This document shows, piece by piece, positions 1 to 5,569 of a stretch of DNA of 5,679 bases (position 1 is the first letter of the stretch; every line of letters begins with the position of its first letter). The stretch is taken from the NCBI GenBank assembly GCA_018333405.1, contig JAGXSR010000034.1, positions 1 to 5,679 on the forward strand, in the 5' to 3' direction. Made by a program: the position numbers and the translations under genes. This DNA comes from Dethiobacter sp. GTDB taxonomy: Bacteria > Bacillota > Dethiobacteria > DTU022. The notes below the pieces were generated by a model, which did not search any database, had not been told where the DNA came from, and saw nothing but the letters and a program-made list of their open reading frames with translations.

Positions 1-578
1 ATTTCTTTTCCCACCCCCGTTTCACCTAGGATGAGAATCGACGATTCCACATCCGCACAACGCAGGATCAGCTCCCACACTTTTTTCATAGCGTCCCCGA
101 CGCCAATCATCCTGGCCTCCATCTCGTCCCGACGCAGCTTTTGCCTGATCTGCTGCAGCTCGCTCTCCCGCTCCCGCAGCCTGGCCTGCATCATTTTTTG
201 TTCCCGGATATCGGCAAGCAGCACATAGGTGGAAACGGGCCGGCCTTCATCGTCCAGCTCCAGGGAGATGCTGACCAGGTACGGGTTTTTCTCACCCTGC
301 TTGTTTGGCCCGTCAAATTCAAACTGGTAGTATTTCCTTTTTTGCCGCAGCAGGGCCAGATCGATCCGTTTCAGCCGTTGAAAATCTTCCTCACTCATGA
401 ATTCACTGGTGTGATGCCCGACTACCTCCCGGCGACTGTAACCGAACCACCTCAGGCTTACTTCGTTCACCTCCAGAATGCCGAAATCCATATCCATGTG
501 TATGAACCCCACATTAAGGGCGTCCAGAAACTTCAGGGTTCTCTCGTCAAGGATATTGCTGTTGTTTTTGTGTTCCAT
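1..578 (-). CDS. PAS-domain sigma-54-dependent transcriptional activator (enhancer-binding protein), N-terminal part only
   Basis: This gene starts at the ATG complementary to 576-578 and runs off the left edge, so only 192 residues are visible. Upstream of the ATG is a strong purine-rich ribosome binding site (GGGAGGGG, about 10 nt away). Residues about 12-125 look like a PAS sensor domain (LNVGFIHMD, NEVSLRWFGYSRREVVGH, then the strand-rich YYQFEFDG and LVSISLELDDEGRPVS). Residues 126-150 form a charged, probably coiled-coil linker (REQKMMQARLRERESEL). From about 155 the AAA+ domain begins (MIGVGDAMKKVWELI, SSILILGETGVGKE). GETGVGKE at 185-192 is the Walker A motif of sigma-54 activators. 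The GAFTGA loop and the DNA-binding domain would lie outside the window. It is divergent from a GRE gene that has a sigma-54 promoter, so it is most likely the local cytoplasmic activator. The PAS ligand is unknown. Confidence 0.92.
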   Translation of the reverse strand, partial: MEHKNNSNILDERTLKFLDALNVGFIHMDMDFGILEVNEVSLRWFGYSRREVVGHHTSEFMSEEDFQRLKRIDLALLRQKRKYYQFEFDGPNKQGEKNPYLVSISLELDDEGRPVSTYVLLADIREQKMMQARLRERESELQQIRQKLRRDEMEARMIGVGDAMKKVWELILRCADVESSILILGETGVGKE

Positions 579-602
579 TCTCTCTCACCCCTCCCGCTGT
601 TA

Positions 603-631
603 ATTTTACTTGACGACAAAGTGAGTGTACA
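603..631 (-). promoter_or_regulatory. Candidate sigma-A promoter for the PAS regulator
   Basis: On the minus strand a TGTACA box (626-631, 4/6 to TTGACA) and a TAAAAT box (603-608, 5/6 to TATAAT) are 17 bp apart. Transcription would start near 596, only about 17 nt before the start codon. That just includes the ribosome binding site. The fit is moderate and the leader is short, so this is a tentative call. Confidence 0.3.
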
Positions 632-643
632 TTACTTCCCTGT

Positions 644-659
644 AAGGTTGTGCGACCTT
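644..659. repeat. 16-bp imperfect palindrome in the divergent intergenic region
   Basis: AAGGTTGTGCGACCTT has seven complementary pairs out of eight when the central TG is also counted as unpaired only at the dyad; arms AAGGT/ACCTT are perfect. It lies between the regulator start and the main operator-like palindromes. The core GTTGTGCGAC resembles the GTTGC/GCAAC half-sites at 756-778, so it may be a further regulator site. The role is inferred only from position and symmetry. Confidence 0.3.
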
Positions 660-730
660 CTTAATTCTGACTCCAGACTGCTGAATACCTGAGCAGCAAA
701 TATTTCTGTAAAGTTTTTCAACAAACGACG

Positions 731-736
731 ATTATA
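731..736 (-). promoter_or_regulatory. Alternative -10 box for the PAS regulator
   Basis: ATTATA on the plus strand reads as a perfect TATAAT on the minus strand. No convincing -35 box exists at 16-18 bp; the -35 position (about 754-759) falls on the edge of the palindrome at 756-767. If used, it would give a leader of about 145 nt for the regulator and place that gene under control of whatever binds the palindrome. Low confidence without transcript data. Confidence 0.25.
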
Positions 737-755
737 TCCTTTATTTGTCTTAAAC

Positions 756-778
756 ATGTTGCAACATTGTCGCAACAA
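756..778. promoter_or_regulatory. Probable upstream activator site: two adjacent palindromes
   Basis: ATGTTGCAACAT (756-767) is a perfect 12-bp palindrome. TTGTCGCAACAA (767-778) is a second palindrome with one mismatched pair, and its centre lies 11 bp downstream, so both sites face the same side of the helix. GCAAC occurs as a direct repeat at 761 and 772. The pair sits about 85-105 bp upstream of the -24 element, the usual distance for an enhancer bound by a sigma-54 activator. Inference: this is the binding site of the divergently encoded PAS protein. The symmetry is seen directly; the binding partner is not. Confidence 0.6.
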
Positions 779-861
779 ACCCTGGTGTCATCTCTTACGA
801 TATAGCGCTGTGAAAGGTAAAAAAGGTTGCTGTCCTTGCCTGCCGGGCATCTCCGGGTACC

Positions 862-877
862 TGGCACGTTTATTGAA
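862..877 (+). promoter_or_regulatory. Sigma-54 (-24/-12) promoter for the glycyl radical enzyme operon
   Basis: TGGCACGTTTATTGAA matches the sigma-54 consensus TGGCACG-N4-TTGCA, with exact spacing (GG at 863-864, the -12 G at 875). The one notable departure is A instead of C at 876. The predicted start is near 888, giving a leader of about 65 nt before the GRE ATG. It points toward the GRE and lies opposite a gene for a sigma-54 activator with a palindromic upstream site, which makes it much more credible than the motif alone. A near-palindrome (CCGGGTACCTGG, 853-864) overlaps the -24 box and could be a further control site. Confidence 0.8.
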
Positions 878-952
878 TAAAGATTATTAAGAAAATTACT
901 TGCTGTTTAAACCTATCAGAGCAGGTTATTTTTCAGGTGGGAGGGGAAGAAG

Positions 953-3931
953 ATGGAAGATGCTGCCGCTATCAGCCAGCAGTTACGTGGATTGCTGGAA
1001 TTCCTGGCCGGCATGTTTAACGCCGACGAGGCGCTGCAGGAAGAATTGAAAGGAACGCAGGGGTGGATTAACGTCACCGTGGGTTTGAGAACCGCTGATA
1101 ATACGGTGCGCAAGGCGATCGCCTTCCGAGACGGGCAGGTAAGCGTTCTGGACGAGATTCCCGCTGACGCCCACTGCACCGTCGTTTACAACAAGCCCGC
1201 CGACATTATAGAGATGCTTAACGCCAGCCCCGATGAATCGTACAAGATGATCCTCAAGGGCAGGGTGAGAGCGGAAGGAAACATCATGTACATGGGCCTC
1301 TGGAACTACCTGATGAACCTGGTGGCCGGCGTCGAGCAGCAGGAAGCGGTGGATAGACAGATCGAGGAGCACCGGCAGACCAAGCAGGTCTTGTCCGCCG
1401 GGACCTGCGCCGGAGGAAGGCAGGAGAGGCTGGCCAGGAGAAAATCGCGACTTACCGGGGAAAAGAGCGACCCGGGAGTGAAGTATCTCCATGACCCCTA
1501 TTTTGCACGCTACAGCCTGGAGGATTTCCCCCGGCTGGCCGCCCTCCGGGAAGAGCTGTTCAGCGTCAATTGCGAGTTTACCGGCGAGTTCGGTAAGCTG
1601 ATTACTGATTTTCACGTGGAGAACGGCTACGAAGTGGATCGTAACGGCGAGCCGTGGGACCCCTTGCTGCGCAAAGGAGAGACCATGCGCTATCTCCTGG
1701 GGAACAGGAAACCCCTGATCCGGAAACGGGACCTCCTGGGGGGGACGTGGACCACCAACCCGGTGTTTGGCGGCGTGGGCCGCCCTTACTCCGAAGCCTG
1801 CCACATGTGGGGCGAGTTAAACACCTGCTCGAAACGGGAATACGAACCGTACCGGATTACCCCCGAAAGCATCAAGCTGTTTCACAAGTATGTTTTCCCC
1901 TATTGGGCCACCCGGAATATCCACGAGCTGTGGAAAAGCGAGTACAACAACCCCCTGCCTGCCCAGATTCACGAGCTCTTTTTCGCCGTCTTTTACTGGG
2001 CCACCGTCTCCCAGTCTGAAAACAACCCCGGCTTCGATAAGATGCTTAAACTGGGCACATCCGGGCTGGTTAAGAAGATCGAAAAGGAGCTGGAGAGGGA
2101 CAAAGGGGCGGATACGGAGAAGCGGCATACCCTTACGGGGATGAAACTCTGCCTGCAGGGGGTGGACGCCTACGCCGCCAACCTGTCCCGCCAGGCTCTG
2201 GCCGAGACGGAAGAGGAGGCGGACCCGGCCCGAAAGGAAGAGCTGCTCAGCATTCACCGCAATCTGCTTAAAGTGCCTGCAAACCCGGCCAAAACCCTGG
2301 AAGAGGCGGTGCAGTCCATGACTGTCACCCTGGTCTGTCTGGGCTGGGAAACCATGGATGCCTCTATCTCCCTGGGCCGCTTAGATCAGGTTTTGCAGCC
2401 CTATTTCGAGGCGGACATGGCAAAGCTTTCCACCCAGGCGGCGAGGGATAAATACACCGGACGTGTCATCGAGCTGATCGGCTGCCTCTACCTCTTCAAC
2501 GCCAGCCGGCTAATCATCGCCGCGAACCTGGGCCAGTGGCAGAATTCCGGCTCCGCCCCCAACACGTGCGTCACCGTCGGCGGCATTACGCCAGACGGCA
2601 AGGATGCCGTCAACGACATGACCTATATTATTCTTAAGGTGACGGAGTTGCTGGCCCTGAATCACCCCAACGTGCACGCCCGCTACAAGCCCGGCCTGAA
2701 CAGCATAAACTACCTGAAGCGGGTGGCTGACGTGAACTACATCACCTGCGCCACCCCGGCCCTGCACAATGACGACGCGGTGATCAACGCCCTCTCCCAC
2801 CACCAGGGTTGGGCCCTGGAAGACATCCGGGACTACGCCTCCACCGGGTGCGTCGAGCCCTCGATCCCCGGCAAGCACGCCGGAACCACCTCGGCCCTGG
2901 AGATCAACCTGGTAGCGCCCTTTGAAATGGCCATGAACAACGGTCTGCACCCCATTTCCAACTGGCGTCTGGGTCCGCAAACCGGAGCGATCGAAGATGG
3001 CCACTTTACCACATTCGAAAATTTCTATACGGCCTTTGCCCGGCAGTGCGAATTCATCTTTGAACAGGCGGTCACCGGTAACAACCAGCTGGGGGAGCTT
3101 TTTCACCGGCACCACCCGCACCTGCTCCTGTCGGCCCTTACCGATGGCTGCATCGAGTCGGGTAAAGAGTTCTTGCGGGGGGGCGCGAAATACAACTCCT
3201 CCGGGGTCTCCATTATCGGCCTGGCCGACGTGGTCGACTCGCTGCTGGTGATTAAGAAACTGGTTTTCGAGGAGCAGGCGGTCACCTTCAAGGAGTTGAA
3301 AGAAGCGGTGGACGGGAACTTTGCCCAAAACCCCGCCCTGCACGCCCTGGTCAACACCCGGGTTTCCCGTTTCGGCTCCGGTGACCCGGTAGCCTTAAAC
3401 ATGGCCCGGAGAGTGATGGGCACGGTGGGCGACTTCTTCGCCGGCTCCAGGGACTACAAGGGAGGTATGTACACCACCGGCTGGTGGACCATGGCCCATC
3501 ACGTGGCCTACGGGCGGGTCACCAACGCCCTTCCCTCCGGGAGGCTGGCCGGCGAACCGTTCACCCCGGGGTTGACGCCACACCCGGCCGCCTCGCCCAG
3601 CTTACTCGATAACCTGCGCGATGTAGCCCAACTGGACCACAAGGCCATGGATAACAACATCGCCTTCAACGTAAAAATTGTGCCCGGGGCCGACGACAGC
3701 CACGCCGCGGTGGTGGACCGGATGGCCGGGTACATGAAGACCTACTGCGAGTTGGGGGGGATGCAACTCCAGTTCAACGTGGTCAACTCAGACACCCTGA
3801 AAGACGCTATGGCCAACCCGGAGCATTACCGGGATCTGATGGTGCGCATCTCCGGCTACGTGGCCTATTTCACCGGGCTGCACCACGAGCTGCAGCTGGA
3901 GCTGGTCCGTCGCGCCGAATATAAATTGTAA
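953..3931 (+). CDS. Glycyl radical enzyme with an N-terminal SCP2-like domain; substrate unknown
   Basis: This is a 992-residue protein; the ATG follows a strong GGGAGGGG ribosome binding site. Residues about 15-125 look like an SCP2 (sterol carrier) fold (WINVTVGLRTADN, RKAIAFRDGQVSV, YKMILKGRVRAEGNIMYM). A basic linker (about 135-175) leads to a full-length GRE barrel (about 176-992). The radical-bearing loop is VRISGYVAY with the predicted radical on Gly968. The thiyl-forming residue is Cys633 in STGCVEP, 335 residues before it, a normal spacing. Other family landmarks are VTVGGITPDGKDA (541-553), SLGRLDQ (473-479) and NALPSGRLAGEPF (858-870). Glu635 in Cys-X-Glu is typical of GRE lyases, dehydratases and decarboxylases. 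There is no Arg between 634 and 671, where benzylsuccinate synthase has its fumarate-binding Arg (Cys+15). Pyruvate formate-lyase is excluded because it has a Cys-Cys pair. The reaction cannot be assigned; the SCP2-like part suggests a hydrophobic or acyl substrate. It is expected to be cytoplasmic and oxygen-sensitive. Confidence 0.93.
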   Translation: MEDAAAISQQLRGLLEFLAGMFNADEALQEELKGTQGWINVTVGLRTADNTVRKAIAFRDGQVSVLDEIPADAHCTVVYNKPADIIEMLNASPDESYKMILKGRVRAEGNIMYMGLWNYLMNLVAGVEQQEAVDRQIEEHRQTKQVLSAGTCAGGRQERLARRKSRLTGEKSDPGVKYLHDPYFARYSLEDFPRLAALREELFSVNCEFTGEFGKLITDFHVENGYEVDRNGEPWDPLLRKGETMRYLLGNRKPLIRKRDLLGGTWTTNPVFGGVGRPYSEACHMWGELNTCSKREYEPYRITPESIKLFHKYVFPYWATRNIHELWKSEYNNPLPAQIHELFFAVFYWATVSQSENNPGFDKMLKLGTSGLVKKIEKELERDKGADTEKRHTLTGMKLCLQGVDAYAANLSRQALAETEEEADPARKEELLSIHRNLLKVPANPAKTLEEAVQSMTVTLVCLGWETMDASISLGRLDQVLQPYFEADMAKLSTQAARDKYTGRVIELIGCLYLFNASRLIIAANLGQWQNSGSAPNTCVTVGGITPDGKDAVNDMTYIILKVTELLALNHPNVHARYKPGLNSINYLKRVADVNYITCATPALHNDDAVINALSHHQGWALEDIRDYASTGCVEPSIPGKHAGTTSALEINLVAPFEMAMNNGLHPISNWRLGPQTGAIEDGHFTTFENFYTAFARQCEFIFEQAVTGNNQLGELFHRHHPHLLLSALTDGCIESGKEFLRGGAKYNSSGVSIIGLADVVDSLLVIKKLVFEEQAVTFKELKEAVDGNFAQNPALHALVNTRVSRFGSGDPVALNMARRVMGTVGDFFAGSRDYKGGMYTTGWWTMAHHVAYGRVTNALPSGRLAGEPFTPGLTPHPAASPSLLDNLRDVAQLDHKAMDNNIAFNVKIVPGADDSHAAVVDRMAGYMKTYCELGGMQLQFNVVNSDTLKDAMANPEHYRDLMVRISGYVAYFTGLHHELQLELVRRAEYKL

Positions 3932-3953
3932 AAAAGAAGTAAAAGGAAAGAAA

Positions 3954-4868
3954 ATGAGCAAAAAACCGTTGATCTTGGATATCAAGGGCAATTCCCTGGA
4001 CGACGGACCGGGCATCCGGTCCGTCGTCTTCTTCAAGGGCTGCCCCCTCTCCTGCCGGTGGTGCCACAACCCGGAGAGCAAAAGCCCCCGGCTGGAAATC
4101 CTCTTCGACGCCGCCAAATGCGTGGCCTGCGGCGCCTGTGCTTGGGTATGTCCCCGGGGCGCCCTCTCCGCCGAAAATCCCTTCTTCGTGGACCGCGACC
4201 GGTGCGAGCTCTGCATGGCCTGTGCCGGCGTATGCCCATCGGGAGCCCTCTCCCCCGCCGGCAGGCGGATGGAACAGGCGGAGATCATGGAAAAAGTACT
4301 CCGGGACAAACCCTTTTACGATAACTCAGGGGGCGGGGTAACCTTCTCCGGGGGCGAGCCCACCCTGTTTATGCCTTTTTTGGCGGGACTGCTAAAAAAC
4401 CTGAAAGAGAAAGGCGTGCACACCTTGATCGAAACCTGCGGCCTCTTTAACCTGGATCGGTTCAAGGCCCTGGTCCTCCCTTTTATTAGCACCATATATT
4501 TTGATCTGAAACTGGTGGACCCCGGTGCGCACCAGGAATACTGCGGGGCCGGCAACAACCGGATCTTGGAGAACCTGGCCCGACTCCACACCCTCTCCCG
4601 GGGCGGCCGGTTTGAAATCATCCCCCGCCTCCCCCTGGTGCCTGGTATAACCGCTTTGGGCGAAAACCTGGCCGCGGCGGCAGAGTATTTAAGCGCCCAC
4701 CGGATCACCCGCCTGAACCTGCTGCCCTACAACCCCCTCTGGATCGAAAAACTGACCAAACTGGGCCTTAAAAACCCATACCCGGCGGAGCACCCCCTGA
4801 TGAACTGGCTCCCCCAGGAAGAGATGGAAAAATGTAAGGCTTTATTTAGCCGGTACGGCATCCATTGA
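3954..4868 (+). CDS. Glycyl radical enzyme activating enzyme (radical SAM, two extra ferredoxin clusters)
   Basis: This 304-residue protein begins 22 bp after the GRE stop, with AAAGGAAAG 7 nt before the ATG, so the two genes form one operon. The N-terminus has the activase signature DDGPGIRSVVFFKGCPLSC, with the SAM-binding [4Fe-4S] cysteines C30, C34 and C37 (CX3CX2C). An inserted ferredoxin-like region carries two CX2CX2CX3C sets (C56/C59/C62/C66 and C84/C87/C90/C94). This marks the subgroup that serves non-PFL enzymes such as glycerol dehydratase, choline lyase, hydroxyphenylacetate decarboxylase and benzylsuccinate synthase; PFL activase lacks them. FSGGEP (131-136) is the SAM-contacting GGE motif. 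The length is normal and the protein looks intact. Its expected job is to cleave S-adenosylmethionine reductively and abstract hydrogen from Gly968 of the upstream enzyme. The specific partner is inferred from adjacency. Confidence 0.96.
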   Translation: MSKKPLILDIKGNSLDDGPGIRSVVFFKGCPLSCRWCHNPESKSPRLEILFDAAKCVACGACAWVCPRGALSAENPFFVDRDRCELCMACAGVCPSGALSPAGRRMEQAEIMEKVLRDKPFYDNSGGGVTFSGGEPTLFMPFLAGLLKNLKEKGVHTLIETCGLFNLDRFKALVLPFISTIYFDLKLVDPGAHQEYCGAGNNRILENLARLHTLSRGGRFEIIPRLPLVPGITALGENLAAAAEYLSAHRITRLNLLPYNPLWIEKLTKLGLKNPYPAEHPLMNWLPQEEMEKCKALFSRYGIH

Positions 4869-4913
4869 TAGCGCATGTTTTTGCTAACCCATAATGCCCG
4901 GAAGCTGATGGTC

Positions 4914-4942
4914 TTGCCTGTCCGAGGATAGCTGTATATAAT
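4914..4942 (+). promoter_or_regulatory. Sigma-A-type promoter reading into the transposon remnant
   Basis: TTGCCT (4914-4919, 4/6) and a perfect TATAAT (4937-4942) are separated by exactly 17 bp. The start would be near 4949. The -10 box lies within the left arm of the large inverted repeat. If the element begins at the TG at 4933, the -35 box is in host DNA, giving a hybrid promoter. The likely target is the DUF6431-like gene at 5031. Confidence 0.55.
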
Positions 4943-5043
4943 GACCATATAAAATTTATGGAAAGGAAAGACGCCTCTGTTTTATGTGCTACCGTAGCCA
5001 GCAGTAGCACCAGGGGCGTCCCATTCACGTATGGTCATTTTAT
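4936..5043. repeat. Nested inverted repeats forming a long hairpin around the first transposon start codon
   Basis: The outer arms at 4936-4949 and 5030-5043 match in 13 of 14 positions (ATATAATGACCATA against ATAAAATGACCATA). Inside, GACGCCTCTG (4970-4979) pairs with CAGGGGCGTC (5011-5020) with one G-U pair. Inside that, GTGCTAC (4986-4992) pairs perfectly with GTAGCAC (5004-5010), leaving an 11-nt loop. The right outer arm contains the ATG at 5031, and the middle stem contains AGGGG (5012-5016), the only ribosome-binding-like sequence before it. The structure could silence translation of the transposon gene, especially on read-through transcripts, or be a transposase-binding end. There is no long T run, so it is not a standard terminator. 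Confidence 0.75.
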
Positions 5044-5301
5044 CAAAATACGAGTTAATTGTGAATCCCCTAAACATAGTTTTTTGTTAGGAGTGGAGAG
5101 CAGAATTTTTCTCCTTGCTGTGGTAGCGAGCTGAACGTGATTGGCAGCAGGAAGCGGGCTTTTATCAGTGGTGCCGGGGAGCGCATTGTTTTGGTCATAC
5201 GCCGGCTAAAGTGCAAGGCTTGCGGGCGGGTGCACCATGAGCTGCCCGATATCCTGGTTCCATACAAGCGCTACAGTAGCGAGAGCATCGAGGCGGTCAT
5301 C
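5031..5301 (+). pseudogene. Frameshifted N-terminal part of a DUF6431-like zinc-ribbon transposon protein
   Basis: From ATG 5031 the frame reads MVILSKYELIVNPLNIVFC and then hits TAG at 5088-5090. The rest of the protein continues in the +1 frame from about 5083: VRSGEQNFSPCCGSELNV, then IGSRKRAFISGAGERIV, KCKACGRVHHELPDILVPY and YSSESIEAVI. Losing two bases (or gaining one) near 5083-5091 explains the break. The Cys pairs in SPCCGSE and CKACG look like a zinc ribbon, and the text resembles the N-terminus of the DUF6431 family linked to insertion elements. After IEAVI (ending at 5301) the sequence switches abruptly to a transposase C-terminus, so the rest of this gene is missing. A GTG at 5137 could open the remaining reading frame (to 5460), but the product would be a chimaera. 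The family name comes from memory of the motif, not from a search. Confidence 0.7.
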
Positions 5302-5569
5302 GGCTGCAAGGTGGAAGTCGTCTACGATCCGGCGGATACCAGCCGGCTGACCATTGAATATGAAGGTCACCCGGCCTGGACAGCCAAACGTTTAACTATT
5401 CGGAGAAAAGACCGGGCCGCGGCCAAACCTGCCGCCGCATCTTTTGCTCCAACCGGCTGAAACATCCAGGCTTCTGACCGCTGCTGCAAAGCAGCACAAA
5501 CAGCGTCAGGCTCGTCAAACCCCGGCTGTGAGCTACCGGACGGTAAAAAAGGGCGGTGAGGATAAGTGA
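5302..5569 (+). pseudogene. C-terminal remnant of a Mu-type DDE transposase, frameshifted
   Basis: GCKVEVVYDPADTSRLTIEY followed by EGHPAWTAKRLTI is the beta-barrel C-terminal region of Mu/IS-type transposases (usual form: K/EVEVRYDPxDLSxI, then a short strand). The frame then shifts at about 5400-5401, where one extra C would explain it. In the next frame the text continues GEKTGPRPNLPPHLLL, QPAETSRLLTAAAKQHKQRQ, ARQTPAVSYRTVKKGGEDK and stops at TGA 5567-5569. In the unshifted frame the product instead ends at TGA 5458-5460. The whole N-terminal and catalytic DDE part is absent, so no transposase activity is expected. The intact tail and its overlap with the next ATG show that this was once the gene directly before the ATPase. 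Confidence 0.8.

Noticed and set aside
141..692. Plus-strand 183-codon frame at the left edge
   Set aside because: It lies opposite the PAS/sigma-54 activator, whose motifs (PAS segments, GETGVGKE) are unmistakable on the minus strand; the plus-strand frame has no recognisable content.
719..780. CAACAAAC direct repeats at 719-726 and 773-780
   Set aside because: Only 8 bp in AT-rich DNA; the second copy is part of the palindrome at 767-778. Too weak to call a separate site.
983..1804. Long minus-strand open frame (273 codons) opposite the GRE
   Set aside because: It is antisense to a clearly recognisable SCP2-GRE protein, has no ribosome binding site or family motif, and reflects GC-rich codon bias. 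The same applies to the minus-strand frames at 1817-2257, 2510-3343 and 3788-4309.
953..3931. Assignment of the GRE as alkyl- or benzylsuccinate synthase
   Set aside because: It was tempting given the hydrophobic-binding domain and the likely host, but there is no Arg at the fumarate-binding position, the Cys-X-Glu motif points to other classes, and no small accessory subunits are encoded nearby.
953..3931. Assignment as pyruvate formate-lyase
   Set aside because: The catalytic site has a single Cys (GCVEP) rather than the adjacent Cys pair, and the activase carries extra ferredoxin clusters that PFL activase lacks.
4866..4886. Possible rho-independent terminator after the activase (TAGC...GCTA)
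   Set aside because: The stem is only 4-5 bp, mixed in sequence, and the T run is in the loop rather than after the stem.
4984..5007. Tiny leader-peptide-like frame MCYRSQQ within the hairpin
   Set aside because: The nearest purine-rich site is about 14 nt away and the frame lies entirely within the inner stem and loop. No attenuator-type codon run is present.
4958..5134. Plus-strand 58-codon frame starting MERKDASVLC within the hairpin region
   Set aside because: It has no recognisable motif and runs through the inverted repeats and the DUF6431-like coding text in a different frame, so it is most likely chance.
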